Positions 6,381 to 15,855 of a DNA stretch of 64,000 bases are shown here, in pieces. The stretch's first letter is position 1. Every line of letters starts with the position of its first letter. Both the position numbers and the translations under genes were made by a program. The stretch lies in NCBI GenBank assembly GCA_965216945.1, contig CBDCGU010000003.1, positions 1,984,001 through 2,048,000 of the forward strand, read 5' to 3'. The notes beneath the pieces were generated by a model, which worked only from the letters and a program-made list of their open reading frames with translations, was not told the origin of the DNA and searched no databases. The stretch comes from DATHZQ01 sp965216945. Lineage in GTDB: Bacteria; Actinomycetota; Acidimicrobiia; Spongiisociales; UBA5794.

Positions 6381-8861
6381 GTGAGCCAACCGACAGCGCC
6401 GACCCACCCTAGATCCTTGCCGAGCCGCGCCCAGGTGGTGGTCGTCGGAGGCGGCATCATCGGTTGCAGCGTCGCGTATCACCTTGCCGGCATGGGCTGG
6501 CGAGATGTGGTGGTCGTGGAGCGCGATCGAGTCACCTCGGGCACGACCTGGCACGCCGCGGGCCTGATGGTCACCTTCGGCTCGCTGTCGGCGACGTCCA
6601 CGGAGATGCGGCTCTACACGAGGGATCTGTGGTCGCATCTCGAAGCTGAGACCGGTCTGGCCACAGGGTTCAAGCCGGTGGGATTCATCGAGCTGGCCGC
6701 CGACCGGGACCGGCTCGAGGAGTACCGGCGGGTGGCAGCCTTCAACCGTCACTGCGGAGTGGAGGTCGAGGAGATCTCGGGGCGTGAGGTCGCGGATCTG
6801 TTTCCGCTGGCACACACCGACGACATCCTCGCCGGCTTCTACGTCCCCGGCGACGGCCGGGTGAACCCGGTCGATGCGACGATGGCCCTCGTGCGGGGTG
6901 GCCGGATGCGCGGGGTCAGGTTCGTCGAGGGTGTGACCGTCACCGGCGTGGAGCAGCACCGCGGTGCGGTCACTGGCGTCGCCACGTCACACGGCCACAT
7001 CGAGTCGGCGTACGTCGTCAACTGTGCGGGGATGTGGGCGCGCCGGCTGGGCCGGGCGTCCGGGGTGACGATTCCCCTACAGGCCGCCGAGCACTACTAC
7101 CTGATCACCGAGCAGATTGCCGGGTTGTCGCCCAACTGGCCTGTCATCGAGGATCCCTCATCCTTCGGTTACTACCGCGAGGAGGTCGGCGGTCTGATGA
7201 TCGGGCTGTTCGAGCCCGAATCTGCCCCGTGGGCGCTCGACGGCGTGCCCGCCGACTTCTCCTTCGGCTCGCTGACGCCGGACTGGGATCGTATGGGTCC
7301 GTACGTCGAGCGGGCCATGCAACGAGTCCCGATCGCCGCCGAGACCGGCATCAAGACCTTCTTCTGCGGCCCCGAGAGCTTCACACCGGACCTGCAGCCG
7401 ATCGTCGGGGAGGCCCCGGAGCTGCGCAACTACTTCGTTGCCGCCGGCCTCAACTCGATCGGCATTCTCAGCGGAGGCGGCTTGGGCCGTGTTGTGGCGC
7501 AATGGATCGTCGACGGCCGGCCCGACGTCGACGTGACCGGGTTCAACATCGATCGGCTCCACGGCTACCAGGCGACTCGCCAGTACCGGGCACAGCGCAC
7601 CGTCGAATCGCTCGGTCTCGTGTACCAGGCCCACTACCCCAATCGGGCGATGCGCACGGCGCGCAATGTGCGGCTGTCTCCGCTGCACACAACGCTTGCA
7701 GCAGAGGGCGCATACTTCCGGGAGGTGAGTGGGTGGGAGGCACCAGACTGGTACGCAGCCGCCGGCGAGGCTCCCCGCGTCGACAAGCTGTCGTGGGGTC
7801 GGGAGAGCTGGTTTCCGTGCTGGCAGGCCGAGCACGAGGCCGCCCGGAACGATGTGGTCCTCATGGACATGTCCTTCATGTCGAAGTTCTTGGTGCGGGG
7901 CCCGGATGCGGGGCTCCTGCTCGGTCGACTCTCGGCCAACGATGTCGACGGAGAGCCGGGCACCATCACCTACACACCATGGCTCAATGAAGCGGGGACG
8001 TTGGAGGCCGACCTCACCGTCACGAAGTTGGACCATGATCGCTTCTGGGTCGTGGCCACCGACACCGCCCATCGCCACGTCGCCACTCGCCTGTTGCGGC
8101 ATGCGGAGCCCACCATGCGCGTGTCGATCACCGACGTGACCGGCGGCTACGCCCAGATCAACGTCCACGGCCCCAATGCGCGCCGGGTCGTGCAGGCAGT
8201 GACCTCGGCCGACCTCTCGGACGAGGCGTTCCCATTCCGAGCGGCTCGCGAGATCCACATCGGATTCGCCAGGCTGCTTTGCATCCGGATCACGTACGTC
8301 GGTGAGCTCGGCTACGAGCTGTACGTCCCGGTCGAGCAGGCGGTCCACGTCCACGGGTTGCTGGTCGCAGCGGGCGCCGCCCACGGGCTTCGCCACGCAG
8401 GGCTCAAGGCGCTGTCCAGTCTCCGCATGGAGAAGGCCTACAGGGACTACGGACATGACATCGACAACACGGATGGGCCACTCGAGGCCGGCCTCGGTTT
8501 CGCCGTCGATCTCGACAAGCCGGGTGGCTTCATCGGCCGCGATGCCGTACTCGCTCGCCGCGAGTCGGGGTGGCGTAGATCTCGCCTCGTGCAGGTGTTG
8601 GTCGTCGACCCGGAGCCCCTCTTGTTCCACGGCGAGATCGTCCTTCGCAACGGTGTCGACATCGGCTACGTGCGTGCCGCGTCTTACGGCTTTTCGCTCG
8701 GAGGCGCGGTCGGCCTCGCCATGATCGAGAGCGAGGAGCCGATCACGCAGGCGTGGCTCGATGCCGGGATCAGCGAAGTCGATGTCGCCGGTCGCCGCTA
8801 TCCCTCCCGCTTGTCCCTGCGGCCGCTGTTCGATCCCGGGGGCCGACGAATCAGGATGTAA
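6381..8861 (+). CDS. FAD-dependent oxidoreductase of the dimethylglycine/sarcosine dehydrogenase family with GcvT domain
   Basis: The 826-residue, two-part enzyme has an N-terminal DAO-type FAD domain (VVVVGGGIIGCSVAYHLAG, Rossmann GxGxxG, about 15-35). TSGTTWHAAGL follows, whose His is the covalent FAD attachment site in dimethylglycine dehydrogenase. From about residue 430 to the end is a GcvT/folate-binding domain with YVGELGYELYVP and the C-terminal barrel. Relatives demethylate dimethylglycine or sarcosine and pass the one-carbon unit to tetrahydrofolate; exact substrate not resolvable here. The start is GTG 6381, 5 bases after GGGAGG; ATG 6363 lies upstream of that site. It stands alone, divergent from the predicted selenoprotein. 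Confidence 0.85.
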   Translation: MSQPTAPTHPRSLPSRAQVVVVGGGIIGCSVAYHLAGMGWRDVVVVERDRVTSGTTWHAAGLMVTFGSLSATSTEMRLYTRDLWSHLEAETGLATGFKPVGFIELAADRDRLEEYRRVAAFNRHCGVEVEEISGREVADLFPLAHTDDILAGFYVPGDGRVNPVDATMALVRGGRMRGVRFVEGVTVTGVEQHRGAVTGVATSHGHIESAYVVNCAGMWARRLGRASGVTIPLQAAEHYYLITEQIAGLSPNWPVIEDPSSFGYYREEVGGLMIGLFEPESAPWALDGVPADFSFGSLTPDWDRMGPYVERAMQRVPIAAETGIKTFFCGPESFTPDLQPIVGEAPELRNYFVAAGLNSIGILSGGGLGRVVAQWIVDGRPDVDVTGFNIDRLHGYQATRQYRAQRTVESLGLVYQAHYPNRAMRTARNVRLSPLHTTLAAEGAYFREVSGWEAPDWYAAAGEAPRVDKLSWGRESWFPCWQAEHEAARNDVVLMDMSFMSKFLVRGPDAGLLLGRLSANDVDGEPGTITYTPWLNEAGTLEADLTVTKLDHDRFWVVATDTAHRHVATRLLRHAEPTMRVSITDVTGGYAQINVHGPNARRVVQAVTSADLSDEAFPFRAAREIHIGFARLLCIRITYVGELGYELYVPVEQAVHVHGLLVAAGAAHGLRHAGLKALSSLRMEKAYRDYGHDIDNTDGPLEAGLGFAVDLDKPGGFIGRDAVLARRESGWRRSRLVQVLVVDPEPLLFHGEIVLRNGVDIGYVRAASYGFSLGGAVGLAMIESEEPITQAWLDAGISEVDVAGRRYPSRLSLRPLFDPGGRRIRM

Positions 8862-8917
8862 TCCGCTCCCGGCACACACAAACCGGGTAGTTGTCGCTAC
8901 GCTGGTATCGAGGAATG

Positions 8918-9787
8918 ATGGGGGAGAGAGTGCACACCGTCCGCGGACGCGAGACCCACGCCGACGTAGCCAACCGGCGAGCCCGAATCGCGATCGTCGT
9001 GGTGTTGATCACAACAGGTCTCGTTGCGGCCGTGGCGCCTTCCACCGGCCAGGACGGTGATGCTGTCGTCGGACCGGCCTCCACGGTCGCAGGCTCCGAT
9101 TTCGTAGCCATGTCGGTCGACCTCGCCAGCCTCTCTGTCACCGCCAAGGAGCCATCTCTCTCTGCGACGCCACCGCTCGATTTGTCTGCGGCGCTCCAGG
9201 CTGCTCCCACCGGCTCGATCGTGATGTCCGTTGGCACGGCACCCGCCGGACCGCAGGTGGGCGGGACCGCAACGCCGAGCGCTCCGCCGACGACGGAGCC
9301 GCCGACGACGACGACAACGGAGCCGCCGCCGACGACAACGACGACCGAGCCGCCGCCCCCGACGACAACGACGGTGCCGCCGACAACGACGACCGAGCCG
9401 CCGCCCCCGACCACGACGGTGCCGCCACCCACCACCACCGAGCCGCCGCCGGCGACGCTCCCCCCGGAAGAACCCGACTGGTATGCGGTCGTGTGGGCCG
9501 ACGTGGCCTGCGACGACGGCGAAGCCGAGATCGAGTGGTCGATCCTCAACCCCAAGGAGGACTGGTCGAAGGGATGGACGCTGATCATCGACGGTGACAA
9601 CCGTGGCGTGTTCTCACCGGGCACGAGCGTCAAGAGGGGAAAGACGGCGACGGAGTCCGAGCAGGTCGAGTCGGGTACGTACACCCTGTCCGTCAGCGTG
9701 CACTGGAGCCACGGTGGCGAGCCGGACTCCGGCTTCGGGACCTACAGCGCCACCGCCGTCGCCGAGTGTGATGGTGACGACGACTGA
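8918..9787 (+). CDS. Secreted or membrane-anchored protein with Pro/Thr-rich linker
   Basis: The roughly 289-residue protein has an N-terminal hydrophobic segment (IAIVVVLITTGLVAAVA) after a basic stretch, giving a signal peptide or anchor. A middle region is followed by about 65 residues made almost only of Pro, Thr and Glu (nucleotides about 9280-9465). A C-terminal domain of about 105 residues (EEPDWYAVVWADVACDDGEA onward) is predicted to be all beta. The linker should hold the C-terminal domain away from the membrane. The C-terminal domain is not recognised. The start is ambiguous: ATG 8915, ATG 8918 (GAGGA upstream) and GTG 8930 (GGGGGAG upstream) are all possible. Confidence 0.65.
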   Translation: MGERVHTVRGRETHADVANRRARIAIVVVLITTGLVAAVAPSTGQDGDAVVGPASTVAGSDFVAMSVDLASLSVTAKEPSLSATPPLDLSAALQAAPTGSIVMSVGTAPAGPQVGGTATPSAPPTTEPPTTTTTEPPPTTTTTEPPPPTTTTVPPTTTTEPPPPTTTVPPPTTTEPPPATLPPEEPDWYAVVWADVACDDGEAEIEWSILNPKEDWSKGWTLIIDGDNRGVFSPGTSVKRGKTATESEQVESGTYTLSVSVHWSHGGEPDSGFGTYSATAVAECDGDDD

Positions 9788-9811
9788 GGCCCCGCTCACC
9801 TGTGGAGCGGA

Positions 9812-10615
9812 TCACTCCGCGTTGTGCTGATCCCTCCAGGCGAGCCAGTCGTCGAGCCCGTCGAGTGACCAGTCGGGCCCGGTCGTGCCCAGCGTGAATT
9901 GCGTGAAGCCCATCTCGACGTAGCTTTCGGCGTCCTCGCGAAGCGCTCGGTCGAGATCCTCCGGCTCGAGGCCCAGCCCCCATTCGATGTCGCGGGGATT
10001 TCGTCCGTACTCGGCGCACCATCGCTCGAGCGCCACGATCTTGGGCTCCAGTTCTTCGGGTCGCTCGGGAAACAGCGCATGCCATCCGGACGCATGCCTG
10101 GCGACCATTCGCAACGTCTTCCTCTCGCCTGTTCCACCGATGAGGATGGGTATGTCCCGCGTCGGTGCCGGATTGAGCTTCGACCAGCGCTGTTCGATCA
10201 TCGGCAGCGCTTCAGCCAGGTCATCCAGGCGGCTGCCCGCCGTGCCGAACTCGTAGCCGTACTCGTCGTAGTCCCGCTTGAACCAGCCGGAGCCGATGCC
10301 GAGGATGAGCCGACCGCCGGAGATGTGGTCGACCGTCCTGGCCATGTCCGCCAGGAGGTGCGGGTTGCGATAGGAGTTGCAGGTGACGAGCGCACCGATC
10401 TCGATGCGATCGGTCTGCTCGGCCCACGCCGCAAGCATCGTCCAGCACTCGAGGTGCTTGCCGTCCTCGGGGCCGTACAGCGGGTAGAAGTGATCCCAGT
10501 TGTAGGCAATGTCGGCGCCGGCTTCTTCGGCGGCGGCGAGCCGACGCCGCAACACGGCATAGTCCCCATGCTGGGGATGAAACTGGACGCCGATTCGAAT
10601 TGGTCGCATGGGCAT
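9812..10615 (-). CDS. LLM-class (probably F420-dependent) oxidoreductase
   Basis: The 267-residue protein has the luciferase-like TIM barrel: IRIGVQFHPQHGDY at strand 1, YNWDHFYPLYG, IEIGALVTCNSYRNPHLLADMARTVDHISGGRLILGIGSGW, then IPILIGGTGERKTLRMVARHA. The GGRL-GIGSGW block and the HPLLxAxxxxTLDxxSxGR-like segment are typical of actinobacterial LLM enzymes, most of which use coenzyme F420 rather than FMN. Substrate unknown. The start may be ATG 10615 or ATG 10609; AGGAG lies 3 bases from the first and 9 from the second. It is downstream of the nuclease gene on the same strand, separated by a hairpin terminator. Confidence 0.85.
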   Translation of the reverse strand: MPMRPIRIGVQFHPQHGDYAVLRRRLAAAEEAGADIAYNWDHFYPLYGPEDGKHLECWTMLAAWAEQTDRIEIGALVTCNSYRNPHLLADMARTVDHISGGRLILGIGSGWFKRDYDEYGYEFGTAGSRLDDLAEALPMIEQRWSKLNPAPTRDIPILIGGTGERKTLRMVARHASGWHALFPERPEELEPKIVALERWCAEYGRNPRDIEWGLGLEPEDLDRALREDAESYVEMGFTQFTLGTTGPDWSLDGLDDWLAWRDQHNAE

Positions 10616-10761
10616 GTGCTCCTGGTCGGGGTCGCCAAGCTACCCCACCGCAGAACATGGAAGCCGCCGGGCATCTGCCACTTGCACGCGCTCGCCTCGG
10701 CACAGGGTGCGACCGCTCCGCGGTTTGGGTGGGCGCGCTCCTCGACACCGCCGGAGCGTGC

Positions 10762-10792
10762 TGCGGGGGCTCGCCCGAGACGGACCCCCGCA
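10762..10792 (-). terminator. Terminator after the nuclease gene
   Basis: TGCGGGGG (10762-10769) pairs with CCCCCGCA (10785-10792) around a 15-base loop, starting 13 bases past the nuclease stop codon. There is no clear T tract, as is common in high-GC genomes. Confidence 0.5.
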
Positions 10793-10804
10793 CACGCCTC
10801 TGCG

Positions 10805-13800
10805 TCACGCCTCGCAGTTCACCGCGGTCTCGACGGCGACACAGGTGTCGAAGCCGTTGCCGCCATCACCGTCGTCGTCGCCGGCCCCTCCGTCCAGCAG
10901 GTCATCGCCGCGATCACCGAACAGCGAGTCGTCACCCTTGTCACCGAAGATGGTGTCGGCGCCTCTTCCGCCGGCGATGGTGTCGGCACCCTGCTCGCCG
11001 AAGATGACGTCGTCGCCGTTGCCACCATCGACGACATCTGCGCCGGCGCCGGCGCAGATCGTGTCGTCGCCGTTCAAGCCGTTGATGACATCGTCACCAC
11101 CCAGCGCCACGATGACGTCGTCGTCGTTCGTGCCGCTGATGATGCCCGACCCCACGATCGTGGCGGGCAGCCCGTTGCAGGTGAGGCCCGCCGGTGTCTC
11201 CAGGGCCAGACCCACCACAACCGGGTCGTGGTCGCTGGATTTGAACTCGTCCGGCGTGTATTGCCCCGGCGGGTTGAAGTTCTGGTAGTCGATCGCAAAC
11301 GGCTCGTCGGCGTTGATGTGCCAGGCGGCCGCACCCGTGACCTGACCCAGCATGTCCGCATTGGCCATTGCGTAGTCCAAGGACCCGAGCTCACCGTCGA
11401 AGACGAACGTGTGCCCGCCCGCCGCCCACGAGGTGCCGTTGAACAGCCGGTTCAGATTGCTGTAGCCCTGCGCCTCCAACGCCGTGACCGGGTCCTCGTT
11501 TGCGTAGGCGTTCAGATCACCCAGCACCATGAGATTGGCGCTGCCGGTGCCGGTGGGGTCGCTCGCCAGCCATTGCCCGAGGACCTGTGCTGCCGCGGTC
11601 CGCGTGAGGTTGCAGTTCCCCTGGAAGTTGGGATCGTCGATGTCGGCACCGGCCGGATAGCCGGCGACGCCAAACGCCGGATCCCCCGGGTTGGCGACGT
11701 CGAGGCAGTCGGAGCCCTTCGACTTGAGGTGGTTCACGGCCACGGTCATCGTGCCCCGAGTCGCCAGGTCCTCGAATGTCTGAGCCAGTGCCGGCCGGTT
11801 CTTGTCGTCGACGAATGCCGGGCTCACGGAGCTGTCGAGCACGGCGAAGTCTCCGACCGGTTCGACCGTCGCCGTGTCGTAGATGAACGCCACGGCGATC
11901 GCGTCGGTCCCGATGAAGCCGGTGTCGACGTAATCGTACGTGCGGGTGGCACCGGCATCGCTGTTGAGTCGGGATACCAGGTCGGCCGTCGCCACGCCTG
12001 CGTTGTTCTCGATCTCGATCAATCCGACCACGTCGGCGTCGAGATCCACGATGGCGTCGACGATCTTGGCCGCCTGGTCGGCGAACTCCTGGGCCGTGTC
12101 GGCGCCCCGGCACCGCTGTTCGAAGCCGGGAGGCCCGCAGATCGGCTGGCCGTTGTCGATCGTGGTGAAGTAGTTCAACACGTTGAAGCTGGCGACCTGC
12201 AAGTGGCCGCCCACTTGTGGCACAGCCGGCCGCGCCTCGATGCGGTCGATGTCCACGGCGCCGTCCGGGTCGGTGGGATCGGCGATGTTGATGGGGTGCA
12301 CCTCGTACTCGCCGAAGCGGTAGTGGACGACGGCGAACAGGTCGTTCACCGCGTCGCCGCTGCGCAGCGTGCCTTCCGGTTGTTGGAGGTACGGCGTCGG
12401 ATCGGGGTTCCACGTCGAGATCCCACTCGGTGAGTTCTCGTTCTCCTCCTCGCCGTCGTCCAGGATCACCCGCGAGTCGAGGTTGAGCTGTCGCTGATCC
12501 ATCGCTGCCTGCGACCCCACCGCGTTGGTCTGGTTGGGGTGGTCCTGAGGTCCGATCGCCGAGAGCTGCACTTCGCCGAAGGCCCCCAGCGGGAACATTC
12601 CCGTGACGTAGAGCGTCTGATCGAAGCTGGCGCTCATTCCCTCGATTGCCTCCCAGTCGAGAACGGGGTCGCCGACGCTCGTCGGCAGGATCGGGGCCGC
12701 CGGAGTCGGCAGGGGGTTTCCTGACGACACGACCGCAACGTTCGACGGGAATGCAATCTCGGTGAGGCCGAAGAACTCGCTGACGCTGCCGGTGACCTCC
12801 ACGTGGTCTCCGACCTGAACATCGATCGCGCCGGGGGCGAACACGAAGATGCCCTCGGATGTGGAGGGATCGGTATCGATGTCGGAGTCTTCTTCTTGGA
12901 CGAAGAAGCCCTCGAGCGGCTCGTCCGACGGGTCGTTCGTGACGATCTCCTGGAAGTCTCCGACGACGATGCCTTCGATCGTCACCGTCTGGCCAACGAG
13001 CGGACTGACGTCGCCGCTGCCTTGCACGTCGTGGATCTTCGCCATGGCAGGGGGTGCGACGCAGTCGTTGACGGCGCCGGAGGTGGGCGGGAACTGTGCG
13101 TATGTGCTCGTGTTGCGGGCACCCCCGCTGCCGTTGGGGCAGCGCTGGTTCGACTCACCGGTCGGGTTGCCGTTGCCGCCCTCGTTCACCTGCGGCTCAC
13201 CTGCGTTGAGCAGTGGCAGCAGACCAGGATCGTCACCGTCGCTCGTGTCGTAGACGATGGCGTCGATCAGGTCGGTCGTGGTGACCGGGGTGTCGTTGGG
13301 GAAGTCCGCCGCATCACCGGTGAACAGCGCAACCGCGTCTGCGCCATTCTGGATGAGGTTCGTGTCGGGAGACACATCGAGATCACAGTTGGCCACGGTG
13401 GCGGCGTTGCCGCACAGCACGAAGTAGCCATCGGCCCCTGTGGACTGACCGTCGAGGTCGAATGCGTTGTACGAGGCGTCATCCGAGCCGTTGAACAGGA
13501 CCAGCACGAGCCCGCTCAGATCGGTGTTGCCCACGCCTCCGTCGTAGATCTCGACGAACTCGGCCGAGTCGGTGCTCACCTGGTCTGCGTCGACCTCGTT
13601 GATGAGCAGGTTCGGCGTCGGTGGGCTCGCCGCATAGGTCCCGATCGGGAACGGTATCGCCGCGGTTGCATTCGTCGTCTCGCCATCGAGGGCATTCGGT
13701 CCGCTGAAGATCCAGTTGCCGAGTACGAAGGTCGTACCGTCGGCGCCTGTATCGTCGACTCGATAGGCCCAACCATCGAGGTATTCCCAGGCCTGGCCGG

Positions 13801-14239
13801 TGCCGTCGGTGTTGATGTCACCGAACACGTCCACCACGGCGCCGTTCATGAACAGCTCGATGGCATCGTCGCCGTTGACGCTGGCAGCGCTTCCCGAGAT
13901 GTAGTCGGGGGCGAATCCGAAGAAATTGGTGAACTCGACGCTCTCCGTGGCGACATAGATGAACTGTCCGGCCGACGCGGCGACGGCTGGGAAGGTGAAC
14001 TCTTCGCCGTCGGAGCCGCCTCCGTTGTTCGCCGCACCGAGCCCGTAGACGCTCATGTCGGCGACATCGTTGACGGCGAACACCTCGATCGCCTTGGGCA
14101 CTCCGCCGGTGAGTGGCCCGTCGATCACCCCGGTGATGACGACGTCACCCGTGGTGGCGGCGGCCGGAGCCGCCAGTGCCGGGACCACCGAGAACATCAG
14201 GCCGAGGACGAGCAGCAAGCGAAAGCGACGTCGGGTCAC
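10805..14239 (-). CDS. Secreted ExeM/NucH-like endonuclease with lamin-tail and RTX repeats
   Basis: The 1144-residue protein begins at GTG 14239 (GGGAGG 4 bases upstream) with TRRRFRLLLVLGLMFSVVPALAAPAAA, a clear Sec signal cleaved near residue 28. Two lamin-tail-like domains follow (about 30-165 and 185-330; LLINEVDAD, AEFVEIYDGG). Next is an OB-like segment (PLVGQTVTIEGIVVGDFQ). The endonuclease/exonuclease/phosphatase domain spans about 680-1010: VASFNVLNYF, GLIEIENN, LKSKGSDC, GDLNAYANEDP and SSDHDPVVV carry its Asn, Glu, Asp and His catalytic residues. Residues about 1030-1135 hold GGxGxD nonapeptide repeats that bind calcium. It probably degrades extracellular DNA for nutrients or biofilm turnover. 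RTX repeats usually mark type I secretion, but this one has an N-terminal Sec signal. Confidence 0.88.
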   Translation of the reverse strand: MTRRRFRLLLVLGLMFSVVPALAAPAAATTGDVVITGVIDGPLTGGVPKAIEVFAVNDVADMSVYGLGAANNGGGSDGEEFTFPAVAASAGQFIYVATESVEFTNFFGFAPDYISGSAASVNGDDAIELFMNGAVVDVFGDINTDGTGQAWEYLDGWAYRVDDTGADGTTFVLGNWIFSGPNALDGETTNATAAIPFPIGTYAASPPTPNLLINEVDADQVSTDSAEFVEIYDGGVGNTDLSGLVLVLFNGSDDASYNAFDLDGQSTGADGYFVLCGNAATVANCDLDVSPDTNLIQNGADAVALFTGDAADFPNDTPVTTTDLIDAIVYDTSDGDDPGLLPLLNAGEPQVNEGGNGNPTGESNQRCPNGSGGARNTSTYAQFPPTSGAVNDCVAPPAMAKIHDVQGSGDVSPLVGQTVTIEGIVVGDFQEIVTNDPSDEPLEGFFVQEEDSDIDTDPSTSEGIFVFAPGAIDVQVGDHVEVTGSVSEFFGLTEIAFPSNVAVVSSGNPLPTPAAPILPTSVGDPVLDWEAIEGMSASFDQTLYVTGMFPLGAFGEVQLSAIGPQDHPNQTNAVGSQAAMDQRQLNLDSRVILDDGEEENENSPSGISTWNPDPTPYLQQPEGTLRSGDAVNDLFAVVHYRFGEYEVHPINIADPTDPDGAVDIDRIEARPAVPQVGGHLQVASFNVLNYFTTIDNGQPICGPPGFEQRCRGADTAQEFADQAAKIVDAIVDLDADVVGLIEIENNAGVATADLVSRLNSDAGATRTYDYVDTGFIGTDAIAVAFIYDTATVEPVGDFAVLDSSVSPAFVDDKNRPALAQTFEDLATRGTMTVAVNHLKSKGSDCLDVANPGDPAFGVAGYPAGADIDDPNFQGNCNLTRTAAAQVLGQWLASDPTGTGSANLMVLGDLNAYANEDPVTALEAQGYSNLNRLFNGTSWAAGGHTFVFDGELGSLDYAMANADMLGQVTGAAAWHINADEPFAIDYQNFNPPGQYTPDEFKSSDHDPVVVGLALETPAGLTCNGLPATIVGSGIISGTNDDDVIVALGGDDVINGLNGDDTICAGAGADVVDGGNGDDVIFGEQGADTIAGGRGADTIFGDKGDDSLFGDRGDDLLDGGAGDDDGDGGNGFDTCVAVETAVNCEA

Positions 14240-14351
14240 GATTCCTCCCATCTCTGGGGAGACCATCGACATGCGCCGCAACCCGCATGGAGCAAACGCT
14301 GGTGATGCGAGGACTCTCCCCTCCCGTATGCCCTCGACACTAGACCCGATC

Positions 14352-14771
14352 TCAGCGGTCGACGGCGCCGTCCAGCTCCATGAGGCGCTGCTCGATCCAG
14401 GCGATTCGTGCGAGGGCATCGTTGCGGCTGCGATGGCCGCCGGTGTCGTCGTTGTTGACGATCCGGTTGTACTTGCCGTGAGCGAAACCGGCGGAGGCGC
14501 TGCCTCCCTGACCGTCGCTCGATGTCGTCGCCAGCGACAAGCCGAGGTTCGGAGGCGGACTCGCCACCTGCGTCTTCAAGCCGGCGAGCTCGTGCTCGAG
14601 CATCGACCGCTCGACGGACGGATCTTCCAGCGCACGAATGAGGATTCGCAGCTCGTCGCGTCGCACGGTCAGCTCGGCCAATCGGGGGACGTCGAGGTCG
14701 ATGCGAGCTTCCTCGATGGCGATGCGCACGCCGGCCAGCTCCTGCAGGGCCAGCTCGAGTGCCGAGATCAT
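14352..14771 (-). CDS. Small helical protein of unknown function
   Basis: The 139-residue product is not recognised. Residues 1-70 are strongly heptad-like (repeated Leu with Glu/Arg between), predicting a coiled coil. A Gly/Ser-rich stretch about 75-95 (TTSSDGQGGSASAGF) breaks it, and a last helix (RNDALARIAWIEQRLMELD) closes the chain. The only possible ribosome site is a weak AGAGG about 10 bases upstream. Clean frame and absence of a better overlapping candidate support a real gene. Confidence 0.55.
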   Translation of the reverse strand: MISALELALQELAGVRIAIEEARIDLDVPRLAELTVRRDELRILIRALEDPSVERSMLEHELAGLKTQVASPPPNLGLSLATTSSDGQGGSASAGFAHGKYNRIVNNDDTGGHRSRNDALARIAWIEQRLMELDGAVDR

Positions 14772-14955
14772 GCTGAACGCCTCTTCGTCGCCTTCCCTCA
14801 GTATGCGCCTGCGGCCCTGCTACGACAACCGCTCCCTACGCTGTCGGCGGGTGTGCGGCCGGCCGTTGATCCTCCGCCGCGCAGCCGGGAGACTCGAGGA
14901 GGCGGGCGGGTTGTCCTGCGGGACGATGCCGCGAGGACCTTGGAGGAGGCGTGGG

Positions 14956-15834
14956 TTGAAGGCCGAAGAGCTCGCACTGGTGCTCGGCGGCGGCGGTGCA
15001 CTGGGATGGGTGTACCACGCCGGCGTGCTGGCCGCGCTGCGGGACCGCGGGATCGAACTGGCCGACATCGGTGTTGTCATCGGCACGTCGGCGGGCGCCG
15101 CGGTGGCGGCCGCTCTCCGCGCCGGTGCCGATCCTGATGAGATCGTGGCGACGATGGCGCAACCACCCACCCCCGAGCAGCGGGAGAGGATCATGCGCGA
15201 GGTGAGGGAGGCCCGCAAGAGCGTTCGCCCGCTGTCGCCCGGGCTCGCCCGCGACGCATGGCATGCGCGCGGCAGCGCCGTGCTCGCTCTGGCGGGGCTG
15301 CTGCCGAGAGGTCTGTTTCCGACCGCATTTGCCGAGCAATTCCCCGGGATCCCATCCCTGTCGGATTGGCCGCATCGTCTGTGGATTCCTGCGGTGCGCG
15401 TTGCCGATGGCCATGTCGTGGTGTTCGGTCGCGACCGGAGCGACGTGTCCGTGGCAGCGGCGGTCGAGGCGTCCTCCGCTGTCCCCGGCATGTTCCAGCC
15501 GAAGCGAATCGACGGCGACGACTACATCGACGGTGGTGTCGTCTCACCGACCCACGCCGACCTTGCGTTGGAGGACCCGTGCGAAGTCGTGCTCATCTCG
15601 TCGCCGATGACCCGGCCGTCACGGCGGTTCCTCGCCCGCCACGCCCGCAAACGCCTCGCCGCAGAGGTCCGCCGTCTGCGCGACGACGACCGGCGTGTCG
15701 TGGTCGTCGAGCCGACGCACGAGTTGATGGAAGCCGCCGCCGGGTTCCCCCGCCGCAACCCGGGCGCGGCGCCGGCCATCGAGCTGCAGGCGCACCGGGA
15801 CGTCGCCGCCGCCTGCGCCCGCGCCCAGATTTGA
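14956..15834 (+). CDS. Patatin-like phospholipase
   Basis: The 292-residue protein has all patatin marks: an oxyanion Gly-rich loop (VLGGGGALGWVYHAGVL, about 8-24), the nucleophile elbow GTSAG with Ser about residue 40, and the catalytic Asp in YIDGG followed by VVSPTHADLA. Such enzymes hydrolyse acyl esters of membrane lipids or act as esterases. The start is probably TTG 14956, with GGAGGAGG (14942-14949) placed 6 bases upstream; ATG 14926 lies before that site. Single gene, divergent from the coiled-coil protein. No signal peptide, so cytoplasmic. Confidence 0.82.
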   Translation: MKAEELALVLGGGGALGWVYHAGVLAALRDRGIELADIGVVIGTSAGAAVAAALRAGADPDEIVATMAQPPTPEQRERIMREVREARKSVRPLSPGLARDAWHARGSAVLALAGLLPRGLFPTAFAEQFPGIPSLSDWPHRLWIPAVRVADGHVVVFGRDRSDVSVAAAVEASSAVPGMFQPKRIDGDDYIDGGVVSPTHADLALEDPCEVVLISSPMTRPSRRFLARHARKRLAAEVRRLRDDDRRVVVVEPTHELMEAAAGFPRRNPGAAPAIELQAHRDVAAACARAQI

Positions 15835-15855
15835 CTCTCTCCCGGCGACAGACCA

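Noticed and set aside
9280..9465. DNA repeat of CCGCCGACGAC-like units
   Set aside because: This is codon-level repetition of Pro and Thr in a linker of a secreted protein, not an independent repeat element.
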